Shown here piece after piece: positions 49,869 through 63,036 of a stretch of DNA of 64,000 nt. The stretch comes from Nakaseomyces glabratus (Eukaryota; Ascomycota; Saccharomycetes; Saccharomycetales; Saccharomycetaceae). The stretch spans positions 806,001-870,000 of the forward strand of contig NC_088961.1 of the NCBI RefSeq assembly GCF_010111755.1. The letters run 5' to 3'. Numbering within the stretch: the first letter of the stretch is position 1; each line of letters opens with the position of its first letter. Both the position numbers and the translations under genes were made by a program. The notes beneath the pieces are model-generated. The model was not told where the DNA came from. It saw nothing but the letters and a program-made list of their open reading frames with translations, and made no database searches.

Positions 49869-52800
49869 TTATTTCGGGTTTGACTCTATGTTCCTTTCTG
49901 CAGACTTGATCAAATTCTCAATGTTAGCATTAAACCTCTGGAACAAATCTGTTGTCTCTTTAGAATTAATCTTACCTTTCTTTTTGACTGTAATGATTGT
50001 GTTTTGATGAGGGAAACCGGAATTAAAGATCTTAATCTTGAATTCAAAATTTCCTTTAACAAATTTACAATCATATTCAACTTTCTCACGATCTCCTTTC
50101 TTATCCAAAGTACGGAGTTGATAATCGATACCATTATTTCCAAATTCTTTCACCGTTATCATATGGACTTCTTCAAAAGTCATTTTTGTAGAGTGCTCTC
50201 TAATCAGTTTTGTATGCCCGCTTCCTCCCGTTGTCTTGAAACCGTGTATTAGCTTTGAGAACCAACTTGGTTTCGTAGTCTTTTGTACAGCCTTCTCTTG
50301 CGATTCGGTAGGTTTTCTCACTTGTTGTTCTTTTTGTTCCTGTTGATGCACCTGTGCTATTTCCTTCTTACTTTTGCTCTCATAAGGGATCCTTAAATGG
50401 TCGTTCTCATCTGCTTCAGCAGCAGATATAATTTCCTTCTCGAAAATGGTAGAGGCCTTCTGAACCTTCACTTTGATTGGGGAATCGTTTGGAATCTCTA
50501 TAACTTTTGAACTTTTATTGCTTTGATCACTTGTAATATTCTGTTGTGCTTCATAATCATCAAAAAGCATCGTGACTCTATTTTTTGGACTTGTAGGTGT
50601 TAATTTACTGGCATTTTCTTCCTCAACTTGGTCCAATACCTTCACAGATTTGTTGTTTCCGTTTTCCTCTGCATCCTTAAACATTGAAATCATGCTTTGT
50701 GATAATGCAATCGAATCGGTATTCCGTCCTGTTTGAGTTAATGAAGAGAATCTTTTCTGCACTTGATGTTGAGGCTTTTCCGGCGTCAACTTGAACCTAG
50801 AGATCAGCTCTTCAGTAGTCTCTCTTGGCATAGTATTTGAATTGGACACATTATTCCCATACAAACTAACACGCACATCTGCAGCTGGTGTAATTATATT
50901 AGATGCATTTAGCGTTTCAATAGAAACGGCTTTCCTTTGTACTTTTGGTATAGAATCCGATTCAGAAGAGGATGTTTGCAATGACGTGGAATCCGATGGA
51001 GGATCTTCGAATATATTGACTGCACTTTTTATGGAAGTTTTATTTTCATCAGTGTGAAAAAGCTCTGTTTCATTGTTATCATTAGATAACATGAATATAT
51101 TCTTCTCAGAAGATTGCTTGTTATTACCAGATAGATAAACAATTTCTGCAATATTGGTATTCGTTGGTAGATCTATGGCATATGATAGATCAGAAGAAGA
51201 TCTATCAACACTTGCTAATGTGTTGTAACCACTTGTCCTTTTGTTCAAATCAGAGACCAAATTAGAATGAGGAGCCAAAGACAACTTTGTAGATTTTTTT
51301 CTCAGTGGTGCACTGCTCTCTTTAGCCACAGTTTCGTTGATATCATCTAGTTTATTTTCTTGTAGCATGTCAACCAGATTTTTGAAGGTCATAGATGTGT
51401 TCAATAAAGTTGAAGGAATTGATAACAAAGGAGACTCATGAATCGTACTGGATTGCGCAAGAACGCTGGTTTCATTATACACATTTTGATCATTCGATCT
51501 ATCCGCGTCTCTGTGAGCATTTAGCCTTTCTTTTTCAAATTCAGAATGTGCAGTTTTATTCATAAAGTTGTATTGCTTTGACTTGGACTCAAACTGAGTA
51601 TTTTCTTCAGCATTTTTGGAAGATTTATTGTTTAAGAGACTATGGAACAACGACTCTTTTGGAGGTTGAGAAACATTCCTCCTTGGATCTAACGAAAATG
51701 TTTTTGATGTAAAGTTACCTTCTGGAGCGGTAACATTTCTGATATTTTTGTAGTTGTTATTGGAAGTAGGATGCAATTTTGAGTTTTCAATTCCTTTACC
51801 ATTATTAATCTGGTTGCTTATATCTTTGAGAACATTATTAGATGGTCCCGTACCAGAAACTTGCTTAACCTTAATGCTATCATCAACTTTATCTTCATCA
51901 ATAATAAAATTAAAGGTGGGTTGTACACGTACTGGCTTTTTACTAATACCAAGTCCTTCTGGCATGGGTTCTATACTAAAAATAGATGTATCTGGTCCAT
52001 TCACTGAGAAATCTGATGGCTGGCGTTTAAATTCTGGTTGATGATTATTGACGTTAATCTCAAAATCATGCATTTCTTTGCGAATTATAGTATCTTCATT
52101 ATGTACATCATTTGTTTGAGTTGTATTCTTTGAAGGCGTGATATCCTCTTCCTCTTCCTCAAGAATATTATCTAATGCACTAGTGTTCAAGATTTTATCA
52201 CATAACATTTCAAATTCGTTATTAGAATCGAGCTTAGGTAGAGGTGGAAGTTCCGCGGAGTTAGAAGGCCCTCCAATCAAATAGTCATTAAGGTTTAAGG
52301 AACGCTTTGAGATTGAAGTCTGCGAATAAAGTGATCTTTTAGACTCAGAATTTTGAAGAGTTCTCTTCTGTAAATTCTTCAAAGATTTTTTTGAAGCAGA
52401 ATTATGCAATGATCTGGAAGAAACTAATGAAGTTAAAGTAATATTACTTGGCGATAATGGTATATTTCCTCTTGGCCTAGTATTTAGCTCCGAAATAGAT
52501 GAACTGGTAATAGATGTATTCGAAGAAGAATTAAATAACGAGGTTCTTGATCTAGCGTTTTCTAACTTTGGCCTTTTCAGATACGAAGACAGGTTTGATT
52601 TACTTCTTCTGAAAGCCTTCGAAGATGAGGCCGCGAATGTAGGAATTACAGGCGGTAATGGTGGCAGATCCGAAATTGGCACAGTCTCTTTACTCTTCAA
52701 AGAATGCTGACTAAACTGTGACTTTTGTTCCAGCATTGGAGCTGATGTATGCAATTCATTTACCATTTCAGAGGAATTTCCATCTTGTGTGAAGTCAGAA

Positions 52801-54338
52801 GTATCATTGTTGTTGTCAATACCTGGCTCGTTGCTACTATCTTTAGATTCAGTTTTTGTTGATTCATTCTCAAGCACAACATCTTCTATTTTCTTTTGAA
52901 GTTTTGTAGCTGATATTGGTTTTGAGTGTTTTAACTTATACTGAAACAAGAGTGAATAGAACAACTTTTCCTCTGTTGCTCCTTCAACTAGAAGCCTTTC
53001 TACTAGACGTTGTCTTGGAGTACCATGCCATAGAATCTGCAGACTTTTCAAGATCGACTGATCAATATCCTCCTCTGAGTTCAAACACACTGTGGCGGGG
53101 GTATTATATTCAAGGACATGCAAATCTGAATTTGATTTACCTCGTCCCAAAAGATTGAGCTTTCGAATATGAGCAGGTGGATTCCTGTATTTTTTAATTA
53201 ATGGATGATTTAAAATTTCATTAATCGTTAGTCGTTTTTCAGGGTTAGTCACTAATATTCTTGTTATTAAATCCTTGGCATCATTAGTTAAATATGGAGG
53301 TAGTTGAAATCTCCCGGCTTGAACCTTAAGTAGTAACTTTTTAATATTATCATCGTTGAAGGGTAAATGTCCAGTCAATAATGCGAACAAAATGATACCA
53401 CAAGACCATACGTCGCTTGGACCACCATGATATGGTTTACCCATCACAATTTCAGGCGATGCATAGTGTGGTGATCCACAGGAGGTCTCTAGTAATTTAT
53501 TGGGTAGTTCCAACGCAGCCATACCAAAGTCTGCTATCTTGATTACTTTGTTCTTCTTATCTAATAAAAGATTTTCTGGTTTTAGATCTCTGTGACAGAT
53601 ATTGAAAGAATGGCAATATGAGACACCTTGTATGATTTGTGTAAAATAATGTACTGCTTCAGGTTCCGAGAGCTTTCCTTTAGAAACTAAGTAATCGAAT
53701 AACTCACCACCATCCACGTACTCCAACACCAAATATAATTCTGATTTGTTTTCCCATACTTCGAGAAGGCCCATGACATTTGGGTGTGATATTAGCTTCA
53801 TTATAACTATTTCACGCTCAATACCATATGGGTTCAGAGCTGAGTCCGTGCCATTCTTTATAGGATCTTCCCTGTTAGATGAATCTTTGGAATCTGTCCC
53901 ACTCGACACGCCACCAGCGGTTTTCATTTTCTGATCCCTCATACGCCTGTTATACGTTCTCTTTGGCACGATTTTTATCGCGGCTAAGGTACCATTCTCG
54001 ATGTTCTTAGCTAGTCGAACTCTCCCGGAGGAGCCCTTACCGAGGGTCTTCCCAAGTTTCCATGGACCCACGGTGTCTCTTGATTTCCTTTTGGAAGATT
54101 TTGTATTATTGCTATTTATAGATTCTGCCTCCGAGAGCCTCTTTGTAGCATCATTAACCGACTTGATGACACGGTCCAAATGGTTAGAATTGGTCTTTGG
54201 GGATGGCTTTTTCACGTAGTTGACATTATTGTGCGGGCTGACTATATTTACCGTCTTATTCATAGCGTTCCAAGCAGCTTTCTTAGCTGCAGAAGAGGCC
54301 CTTAGTCTCTGCTGTTGATGGGGTATTAGAACTGACAT
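49869..54338 (-). CDS. HSL1: Nim1-related morphogenesis-checkpoint kinase Hsl1
   Basis: 1489 residues from the ATG at 54338 (MSVLIPHQQQ); an upstream TTG in frame is not used. Hsl1 sits at the bud-neck septins and, with Hsl7, promotes Swe1 degradation at G2/M. The kinase domain (about residues 92-385) has GKGSSGRV (~101), AAIKIV, HRDLKPEN (~247), DFGMA and the T-loop SCGSPHYASPE. A UBA-like segment follows, then ~900 residues of Ser/Asn-rich linker. The C-terminal ~115 residues form a KA1-type lipid-binding domain (MTFEEVHMITVKEFGNNGIDYQL, FKIKIFNSGF). At about residue 832 the stretch VLKDISN aligns with the S. cerevisiae destruction box but lacks its Arg. The promoter carries MCB/SCB sites. 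Confidence 0.96.
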   Translation of the reverse strand: MSVLIPHQQQRLRASSAAKKAAWNAMNKTVNIVSPHNNVNYVKKPSPKTNSNHLDRVIKSVNDATKRLSEAESINSNNTKSSKRKSRDTVGPWKLGKTLGKGSSGRVRLAKNIENGTLAAIKIVPKRTYNRRMRDQKMKTAGGVSSGTDSKDSSNREDPIKNGTDSALNPYGIEREIVIMKLISHPNVMGLLEVWENKSELYLVLEYVDGGELFDYLVSKGKLSEPEAVHYFTQIIQGVSYCHSFNICHRDLKPENLLLDKKNKVIKIADFGMAALELPNKLLETSCGSPHYASPEIVMGKPYHGGPSDVWSCGIILFALLTGHLPFNDDNIKKLLLKVQAGRFQLPPYLTNDAKDLITRILVTNPEKRLTINEILNHPLIKKYRNPPAHIRKLNLLGRGKSNSDLHVLEYNTPATVCLNSEEDIDQSILKSLQILWHGTPRQRLVERLLVEGATEEKLFYSLLFQYKLKHSKPISATKLQKKIEDVVLENESTKTESKDSSNEPGIDNNNDTSDFTQDGNSSEMVNELHTSAPMLEQKSQFSQHSLKSKETVPISDLPPLPPVIPTFAASSSKAFRRSKSNLSSYLKRPKLENARSRTSLFNSSSNTSITSSSISELNTRPRGNIPLSPSNITLTSLVSSRSLHNSASKKSLKNLQKRTLQNSESKRSLYSQTSISKRSLNLNDYLIGGPSNSAELPPLPKLDSNNEFEMLCDKILNTSALDNILEEEEEDITPSKNTTQTNDVHNEDTIIRKEMHDFEINVNNHQPEFKRQPSDFSVNGPDTSIFSIEPMPEGLGISKKPVRVQPTFNFIIDEDKVDDSIKVKQVSGTGPSNNVLKDISNQINNGKGIENSKLHPTSNNNYKNIRNVTAPEGNFTSKTFSLDPRRNVSQPPKESLFHSLLNNKSSKNAEENTQFESKSKQYNFMNKTAHSEFEKERLNAHRDADRSNDQNVYNETSVLAQSSTIHESPLLSIPSTLLNTSMTFKNLVDMLQENKLDDINETVAKESSAPLRKKSTKLSLAPHSNLVSDLNKRTSGYNTLASVDRSSSDLSYAIDLPTNTNIAEIVYLSGNNKQSSEKNIFMLSNDNNETELFHTDENKTSIKSAVNIFEDPPSDSTSLQTSSSESDSIPKVQRKAVSIETLNASNIITPAADVRVSLYGNNVSNSNTMPRETTEELISRFKLTPEKPQHQVQKRFSSLTQTGRNTDSIALSQSMISMFKDAEENGNNKSVKVLDQVEEENASKLTPTSPKNRVTMLFDDYEAQQNITSDQSNKSSKVIEIPNDSPIKVKVQKASTIFEKEIISAAEADENDHLRIPYESKSKKEIAQVHQQEQKEQQVRKPTESQEKAVQKTTKPSWFSKLIHGFKTTGGSGHTKLIREHSTKMTFEEVHMITVKEFGNNGIDYQLRTLDKKGDREKVEYDCKFVKGNFEFKIKIFNSGFPHQNTIITVKKKGKINSKETTDLFQRFNANIENLIKSAERNIESNPK

Positions 54339-54950
54339 TATTTGATGCAATAGGAGGGGGAAAAATAGCTCTATAATTGACTCAATAATAGAATAAAAAT
54401 GGACAAATAAGTGTAGCCGTTACTGTAGTTGAGTAAAATATAATTAATGAATGAATAATAGTTGGTAATTGGAATAAAAAAAAATTTAACACAGACACAC
54501 AAATTAATACACTTTTAAGCTTAAATTTCAAAATGCGTTTATGTCTTCTGATCGAGTAGTTTAGATAGATGCCACTATGAAAAAAAAAAATCCGTTGGAT
54601 CTCTTAATGGGAAGTTTGATATTGTTAAATGTAATGATCAAGAAATATATATACTATTATACAAAGCCTGAATAATTTTTTTCTTTTGGCAAGCATATTG
54701 CAGAGATTATTCGACCAAGAAGGAAACGAGTAACATGTTGGTGATTCATATTAATCTAATGATTTTATTTTAGAGAGGAGATGCCAGATAATCCAGTAAG
54801 ACCATAAGAGACGTGGAGATTAATATGCATTTGGTGTAATCGCATATTATTAAAACTACAAGGATGCGAAATGTTCAAGTTTATTTTTGTTCTTTTTACA
54901 GCTAGTAATTAAAATCACACCCAAATTAATCCCTGATGTGTGTACGTGTG

Positions 54951-54992
54951 ACGCGAAAAAAAATAAAGAAGGGAAAGCGAAAGACGCGAAAA
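54951..54992 (+). promoter_or_regulatory. Two MCB/SCB-type elements upstream of HSL1
   Basis: ACGCGAAA at 54951-54958 and ACGCGAAAA at 54984-54992, both combining the MCB core ACGCG with the SCB core CGCGAAA. They lie 610-655 bp upstream of HSL1, a known G1/S-transcribed gene, so SBF/MBF control is a reasonable inference. Confidence 0.7.
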
Positions 54993-56365
54993 GGACACAA
55001 TTTACACTAGCGAACTCTAATCAATTTCTTCGAACAAGTATGGAAAGACATGAAGGATAAGGTCAAGAAATATACTGCAACTCTATAGAACAGGACTGTA
55101 GACGGGAAGACAATAAAAGGAGGTCGGGCTGCTATGCATCGATTGATCTACGCCATTCTACTTATTCGTTTTTTTCCATATGTAAGTGGTGGAAAGCTGG
55201 GAGTCACATACTAGTTAGAAAGACCAGAAAAGACTGCGCACCACTTAGCTATATAATTGTAAAACACCAAATATGCACAAAATCAAAAAAAAAAATTATA
55301 TATATCATTTAAGTGTGTATTACTTATGCTTGAGATTAACCAACACACATAACACCACTCTTGACACATAATAGCCAGATACTCACTAGTAGAAGAAGAA
55401 AAGGAATGCAAGAGTTCCCTTACCCTGCCCATATATTAGACCCGATTCAGTCGCACAGAGATTCTGCGGCCTCTGTACTGCGTGTTACAGACACACATGT
55501 ACTACGAAATGAATGGGCCCACAACGGTCGTCACACTATTGCAAACGTACAGTAGCATGCAGTGATATTCGTGAACTATTTCATGTCACGTTTCTTCCAG
55601 CATGTGGTAAGATATGACCTTCCCACCAGGATAACAAACACCAAATAGGTATATTCTGTCCTTAATATATTATTCCCTTTCAGTGTAACTACGACTGCTT
55701 CACAGCATATGCTTCTTGATCGAGGTCGAGGTAAACCGTTCTCTACAAACTCCTCTCAAGCCTTCATTACATTGCCTGTCCTACTGGACAATGGGACCCT
55801 AGTGAGTCTTCCTGGAAAGGAATCGTTATATTGTAGCACAATAGCCTGTCCTAGTTCAAAGAAGACATGTTATTTGAAGCTGAGGACCCTATTGTGTCCA
55901 GAACATTTAAATTGCACTTCACAGATATATTCAATTGGAAATTTGAAATGTAATTATCTCTTGTGTGTAAAAAAAATGAGTTCACTGTTGCTGTATTGAT
56001 TAGTAATCGGTGATTTCCTCTAGCGAATTGATCATCCACCCCTTATGAATCCTTATTTGGGTAAACTGATTAGCCAGTTTTTTTGGGCACCCTTCTACTT
56101 CGTATGTCTTTAACTCTATGATGTGATATTCACACTGGTTAACAACATTGAAGGGGTGTCTGCTGCCATTGGATCGAATCCACTGTGGTCTGGAAGTTTA
56201 CTGAACAACTCAATTGGCATTGTTCCTCGAAGTGGCTCATATCCATGATCTGTCAAATGCTTCAGACACCCCCCCCTCCTCCCCATGCATACCATGGTGG
56301 AGTTCGCAAATGTATACTGCCAGCTCAATGAATGAATGGCATTGTGTTCCACATAAGAATTTTGG

Positions 56366-56373
56366 TATATAAG
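56366..56373 (+). promoter_or_regulatory. APE1 TATA box
   Basis: TATATAAG, about 90 bp upstream of the APE1 ATG, with CCCCT-type stress motifs about 90 bp further up. Confidence 0.6.
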
Positions 56374-56454
56374 TATCATATATAAATGCACTAAACTTGT
56401 CTTTCGATCCCGTAGCTCTTAAAACTTTACATACAAATTTAGCTAACGGTAACC

Positions 56455-57996
56455 ATGGAAGCTAAGATGGAAGAACAACGCCAGATCATTGAACAATTGA
56501 AGCAGACTTTGAACGCATTGACTGTTTCCCAAAACACTACTTCGAACAAGACTCCAGCAGATGAACCTTTCTATCACATCAACGAGCACACCTACGAGGA
56601 TTGTGCCCAGGAGTTCATCGACTTCACTTATGAGAACCCAACCACATACCACGTCATTGAGTTCTTCTCTAAGTTGCTAGAAGGTAAGGGATTCAAGTAT
56701 TTGCCTGAGAAGAAGACCTGGAACGACGAATTGGAGCCAGGTAAGCCAGGTAGATACTACACCATCAGAAATGGTACTAACATGACCGCTTGGGTCATCG
56801 GTAAGAAGTGGAAGCCTGAGTCTGGTGTCGGTGTTGTCGCCAGTCATGTTGACTCATTGACCGCCAAATTGAAGCCAGCCTCCTTAATGGAAAAGGTCGA
56901 GGGTTACAAGCTCTTCGGAGTTGCTCCTTATGGTGGTACTTTGAATGAATTGTGGTTCGACAGAGACTTGGGTATCGCTGGTCGTGTTCTGTACAAGAAG
57001 AAGAACTCTTCCAAGGTCGAAAGCACACTTGTGAACTCTGCTCCTCACCCCATTGGTAGAATTCCTAGCTTGGCACCACATTTTGGCCAACCTTCTGAAG
57101 GTCCTTTCAACAAGGAGACCCAAGCAGTTCCATTCTTTGGATGGTGCTGTGACATTGATGATGAAGGCACGATCACTGATGAAGAGAAGAAGTGCCCTCT
57201 TGTTGGTAAGCACTCCATCTTGCTATTAAGATACATTGCTGAGCTAGCTGGCATCAAGGTCTCCGAGATTCTACAACTGGACTTGGACTTGTTCGATGTT
57301 CAGAAGGGTACTTTCGGTGGTATCAAGAAGGACTTCATCTTTTCACCAAGAATGGACGACAGACTATGTAGTTTCACTGCTATGATTGCTATGGCCTACT
57401 ACGGTGCCACAGTCGACCTTGACGAATTGAGCAGTTTCAACATGGTAGCTCTATTCGACAATGAAGAAGTTGGTTCCTTGACAAGACAAGGTGCTGAAAG
57501 CACATTACTAAAGACATCAATTTGCCGTACCGCAAAGAGATTCACCAACATGGAAGGCTTAGAGCCACCAACTTTGTTTGCAAATTCCATTGTCTTATCT
57601 GCCGATGTCAACCACTTGTTTAATCCAAATTTCAAGGAAGTCTACTTGAAGAAGCATTCTCCTAAGCCAAACTGGGGTATGACCATCTCATTGGACCCTA
57701 ACGCCCACATGGCCACGGATGTAGTTGGATTGGCTTTTGTCGAAGAGCTGGCTCGTAAGAACAAGGATACCGTTCAATACTTCCAAATCAGAAATGACTC
57801 CAGATCTGGTGGTACTGTTGGCCCAATTGTCGCTGCACAATTGGGTGCACGTACTATTGATGTTGGTATTTCTCAATTATCTATGCACAGCATCAGAGCT
57901 GCCACAGGTACTAAGGACATTGCGATGGCAATCAAGTTCTTCAGAGGTTTCTTCGATAACTGGAGAGAAGTTTACGATAACTTTGGCGAGTTGTAA
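56455..57996 (+). CDS. APE1: Vacuolar aminopeptidase I precursor
   Basis: 513 residues (S. cerevisiae Ape1 is 514). It is an M18 metallo-aminopeptidase delivered to the vacuole by the Cvt/autophagy route as a dodecameric aggregate. The N-terminal propeptide (about 45 residues, with the amphipathic helix EQRQIIEQLKQTLNALTV) is kept, so selective Cvt delivery is probably conserved. Metal and catalytic residues: His131 and Asp133 (ASHVDSL), Glu337/Glu338 (DNEEVGS) and His478 (LSMHSIRAATG). Two starts are possible: 56455 (CCATGG context) and 56467, the latter matching the S. cerevisiae N-terminus. I take the first. Codon bias suggests high expression. Confidence 0.96.
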   Translation: MEAKMEEQRQIIEQLKQTLNALTVSQNTTSNKTPADEPFYHINEHTYEDCAQEFIDFTYENPTTYHVIEFFSKLLEGKGFKYLPEKKTWNDELEPGKPGRYYTIRNGTNMTAWVIGKKWKPESGVGVVASHVDSLTAKLKPASLMEKVEGYKLFGVAPYGGTLNELWFDRDLGIAGRVLYKKKNSSKVESTLVNSAPHPIGRIPSLAPHFGQPSEGPFNKETQAVPFFGWCCDIDDEGTITDEEKKCPLVGKHSILLLRYIAELAGIKVSEILQLDLDLFDVQKGTFGGIKKDFIFSPRMDDRLCSFTAMIAMAYYGATVDLDELSSFNMVALFDNEEVGSLTRQGAESTLLKTSICRTAKRFTNMEGLEPPTLFANSIVLSADVNHLFNPNFKEVYLKKHSPKPNWGMTISLDPNAHMATDVVGLAFVEELARKNKDTVQYFQIRNDSRSGGTVGPIVAAQLGARTIDVGISQLSMHSIRAATGTKDIAMAIKFFRGFFDNWREVYDNFGEL

Positions 57997-60897
<2,901 letters not shown>

Positions 60898-61195
60898 TTT
60901 CAATAATTGTTTAAAAGTTACAATAAAAGTTCAATTCTTCTTTTTTTACTTATTATCTCCTTAATGTTTTTACTTATTCTATCATTATTCTAAATTATAT
61001 ACACGATATACTATTTCCACGTCTACAAACCCAAAATACTATCTCTGCATGAAAATTCTTTCCATTACACACAATCCGTTCATTGATCAGTCTTAGGAGA
61101 AGATTTTGCGATTATTGATTTTATATCAATCATAGAAATCAATTACGTACTATTTGTTAACGAGAAATAGTGATATGAATTTCATAAATACTAGG
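60898..61195. other. Convergent GFA1/AAT1 3' spacer
   Basis: 298 bp, AT-rich with a T-rich tract near 60940. No gene seen. Confidence 0.4.
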
Positions 61196-62557
61196 TTACA
61201 GTAATGTTTTACTAGATGTCACAGCCTTGATGGAATTGCATAAGTAGTCAACATTGCTCTTATTAACGCCACTTAAGGACATTCTGCCATCGTTCGTTAA
61301 ATATATAGAGTATTGTTCCCTGAGTTTTTTTACAATATCAGGTCCTAATTTTGTGAAATAGAACATACCATGTTGTTGCTCAAAATTAACTATCTCTTCC
61401 CATTGTAACCTCTCATGTATCATTTCCCTCACCGATTTTAGTCTATTCACCATTGTCTCAACATCAGAATACCATTGATACTTGAGCTTATCATTCGATA
61501 AGACTAATTTAGCGACTCTTGAACCATATCCAGGAGGGGAGGAATACATACTTCTGATAATCTGTTTAAGTTGTGAGTCCAGGACCTCTTTCACACCAGG
61601 AACATGTTCAGGTGCCACAATACTTAAAGATCCAACTCTTTCTCCATACAATCCCATGTTTTTGGCAAAAGATTGGCACAGATATAGACCGTTATCCCAG
61701 GACCTGTACCTGCTGGTGTCCAGACATAGTCTTAGTAAATATGCGTCATCTATCAGCTTGCCCGATTCTAAACCTTGGTATGCCATGTCTATAATTGGAA
61801 TCATTCCTAATTCATAAATAGTATCCATTATATCCTCCCATTGCTTTTTTGTCGGATCAAGGCCGGTCGGATTATGGCAGCAGGCATGTAAAACAATACA
61901 ATGTGGTGTTTTGGTATTTGAGTCTTTACCAACTTCATGCCTCAATTCCTGTAACCATCTTCCAATCGTCAAATCGCCTCTGTCATAGTAGCTATAAAAT
62001 CTAGGATTGGTAAAACCGTTTTGGGTAAATATATTGGTGTGATTAGGCCAAGACGGTTTGGGTATCCATATCTTTCTCGAAATAAAAGATGATAAAAGCC
62101 TAGATGCGACAGCTAATGCACCAGTTCCACTTAGCGTTTGTATAAAACTGATTCGATCATTCTTAATCAATGCAGGGCCGTCTTGCGGGCAGCTGTCCCT
62201 ATACAGAAAATTAATTGTATGCTTCTTGAAATCCTCACACCCACTTATCGGTAAATATGATAGATCAGTGTTCATTCCCACATCCATGTCTATAATCTTT
62301 TGAGCTTGAGCCACTGAAGGGAAGGTTGTCACCTGACCCCATCCATCTTTATATACCCCAACTGTCAAATTAATCTTATTTGGGTTCTCGTCTGCATTGA
62401 AAGTTTCCGTCAGCCCCAAAACACCATCCGGTGGCGCCATGGGGATATCAAATAAAGTACTTTGTTTTAATGCTTTCCGCGACAACCGCCTGCGGCCTAA
62501 CATCACGGCGCTTCGCATCCTCAGCACACATTGCACACTCGCGTAGTTCAGAGTCAT
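61196..62557 (-). CDS. AAT1: Mitochondrial aspartate aminotransferase
   Basis: 453 residues (S. cerevisiae Aat1 is 451). A pyridoxal-phosphate enzyme interconverting aspartate/2-oxoglutarate and oxaloacetate/glutamate, part of the malate-aspartate shuttle. The first ~35 residues (RMRSAVMLGRRRLSRKALKQ) are Arg-rich with no acidic residue, a clear presequence. The enzyme domain follows: APPDGVLGLTETF, SGTGALAVASRLL, HACCHNPTGLDPTKKQW, DMAYQGLESG and SFAKNMGLYGERVGSLS with the cofactor Lys299. It keeps Aat1-specific features (SPPGYGSR, HACCHNPTG) rather than those of the cytosolic enzyme. First ATG used; further Met codons at residues 14 and 19 lie within the presequence. Confidence 0.96.
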   Translation of the reverse strand: MTLNYASVQCVLRMRSAVMLGRRRLSRKALKQSTLFDIPMAPPDGVLGLTETFNADENPNKINLTVGVYKDGWGQVTTFPSVAQAQKIIDMDVGMNTDLSYLPISGCEDFKKHTINFLYRDSCPQDGPALIKNDRISFIQTLSGTGALAVASRLLSSFISRKIWIPKPSWPNHTNIFTQNGFTNPRFYSYYDRGDLTIGRWLQELRHEVGKDSNTKTPHCIVLHACCHNPTGLDPTKKQWEDIMDTIYELGMIPIIDMAYQGLESGKLIDDAYLLRLCLDTSRYRSWDNGLYLCQSFAKNMGLYGERVGSLSIVAPEHVPGVKEVLDSQLKQIIRSMYSSPPGYGSRVAKLVLSNDKLKYQWYSDVETMVNRLKSVREMIHERLQWEEIVNFEQQHGMFYFTKLGPDIVKKLREQYSIYLTNDGRMSLSGVNKSNVDYLCNSIKAVTSSKTLL

Positions 62558-63036
62558 CGGGTGGTGGCTTCTGCACTAGATGGCTCAATTGTTGCGCGTG
62601 TTAAATGGAATTGTTGAGAAGATATCATGAAGTGTAACATAATACCCTTTACTGGCAACCGTTCATTGCTTTATAATAGATCATTTGATCCACAATTACC
62701 GATACCTCATCACAATGCGTCATCGACTTGCCATCAAGCAGCCATTTTGCAGAGAGTGACCTCGCCTGTGAAATGATAATCTCCGAAATCCAAAATACTA
62801 CGTTACATGTGATATAACACATATAAATAATCATAGCAGTTTCAAAATTAGTGTACAATAGAAGGTAAGTTTACATGCTTACCTTTACTGATTGAAACAT
62901 CCGTAAGTTCAATTCGATATTGTGAGTGTGCTCTCTGCTTTCTGAATGTAACTATATCTCCTGACCATAGAATAGATTGTCCTAGAGAATAGTTAAGTTT
63001 CAAATAATGTAACATAATATTTGCTTTTTGATTTGT
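62558..63036. promoter_or_regulatory. AAT1 promoter / SLD2 3' flank
   Basis: 479 bp between two minus-strand genes. I see no strong motif, RNA gene or supportable ORF. Confidence 0.4.

Larger units (their letters stand above)
54339..56454. promoter_or_regulatory. Large divergent HSL1/APE1 intergenic region
   Basis: 2116 bp, the longest gene-free stretch in the window. It has two MCB/SCB sites on the HSL1 side, an A-run near 55286 followed by TATATATA, and a C-rich tract (56269-56284) with CCCCT stress-element cores plus TATATAAG (56366-56373) on the APE1 side. Open frames of 60-96 codons within it (for example 55709-55999 plus, 56116-56391 minus) have no family pattern. S. cerevisiae carries only a dubious ORF (YKL102C) in the same place. 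Confidence 0.5.

Noticed and set aside
56171..56181. GGATCGAATCC as a tRNA B box
   Set aside because: It resembles a B box, but there is no A box, no acceptor stem and no cloverleaf around it.
55709..56391. Small open frames in the HSL1/APE1 spacer
   Set aside because: Under 100 codons, with no recognisable domain, and the minus-strand one overlaps the APE1 promoter C-tract.
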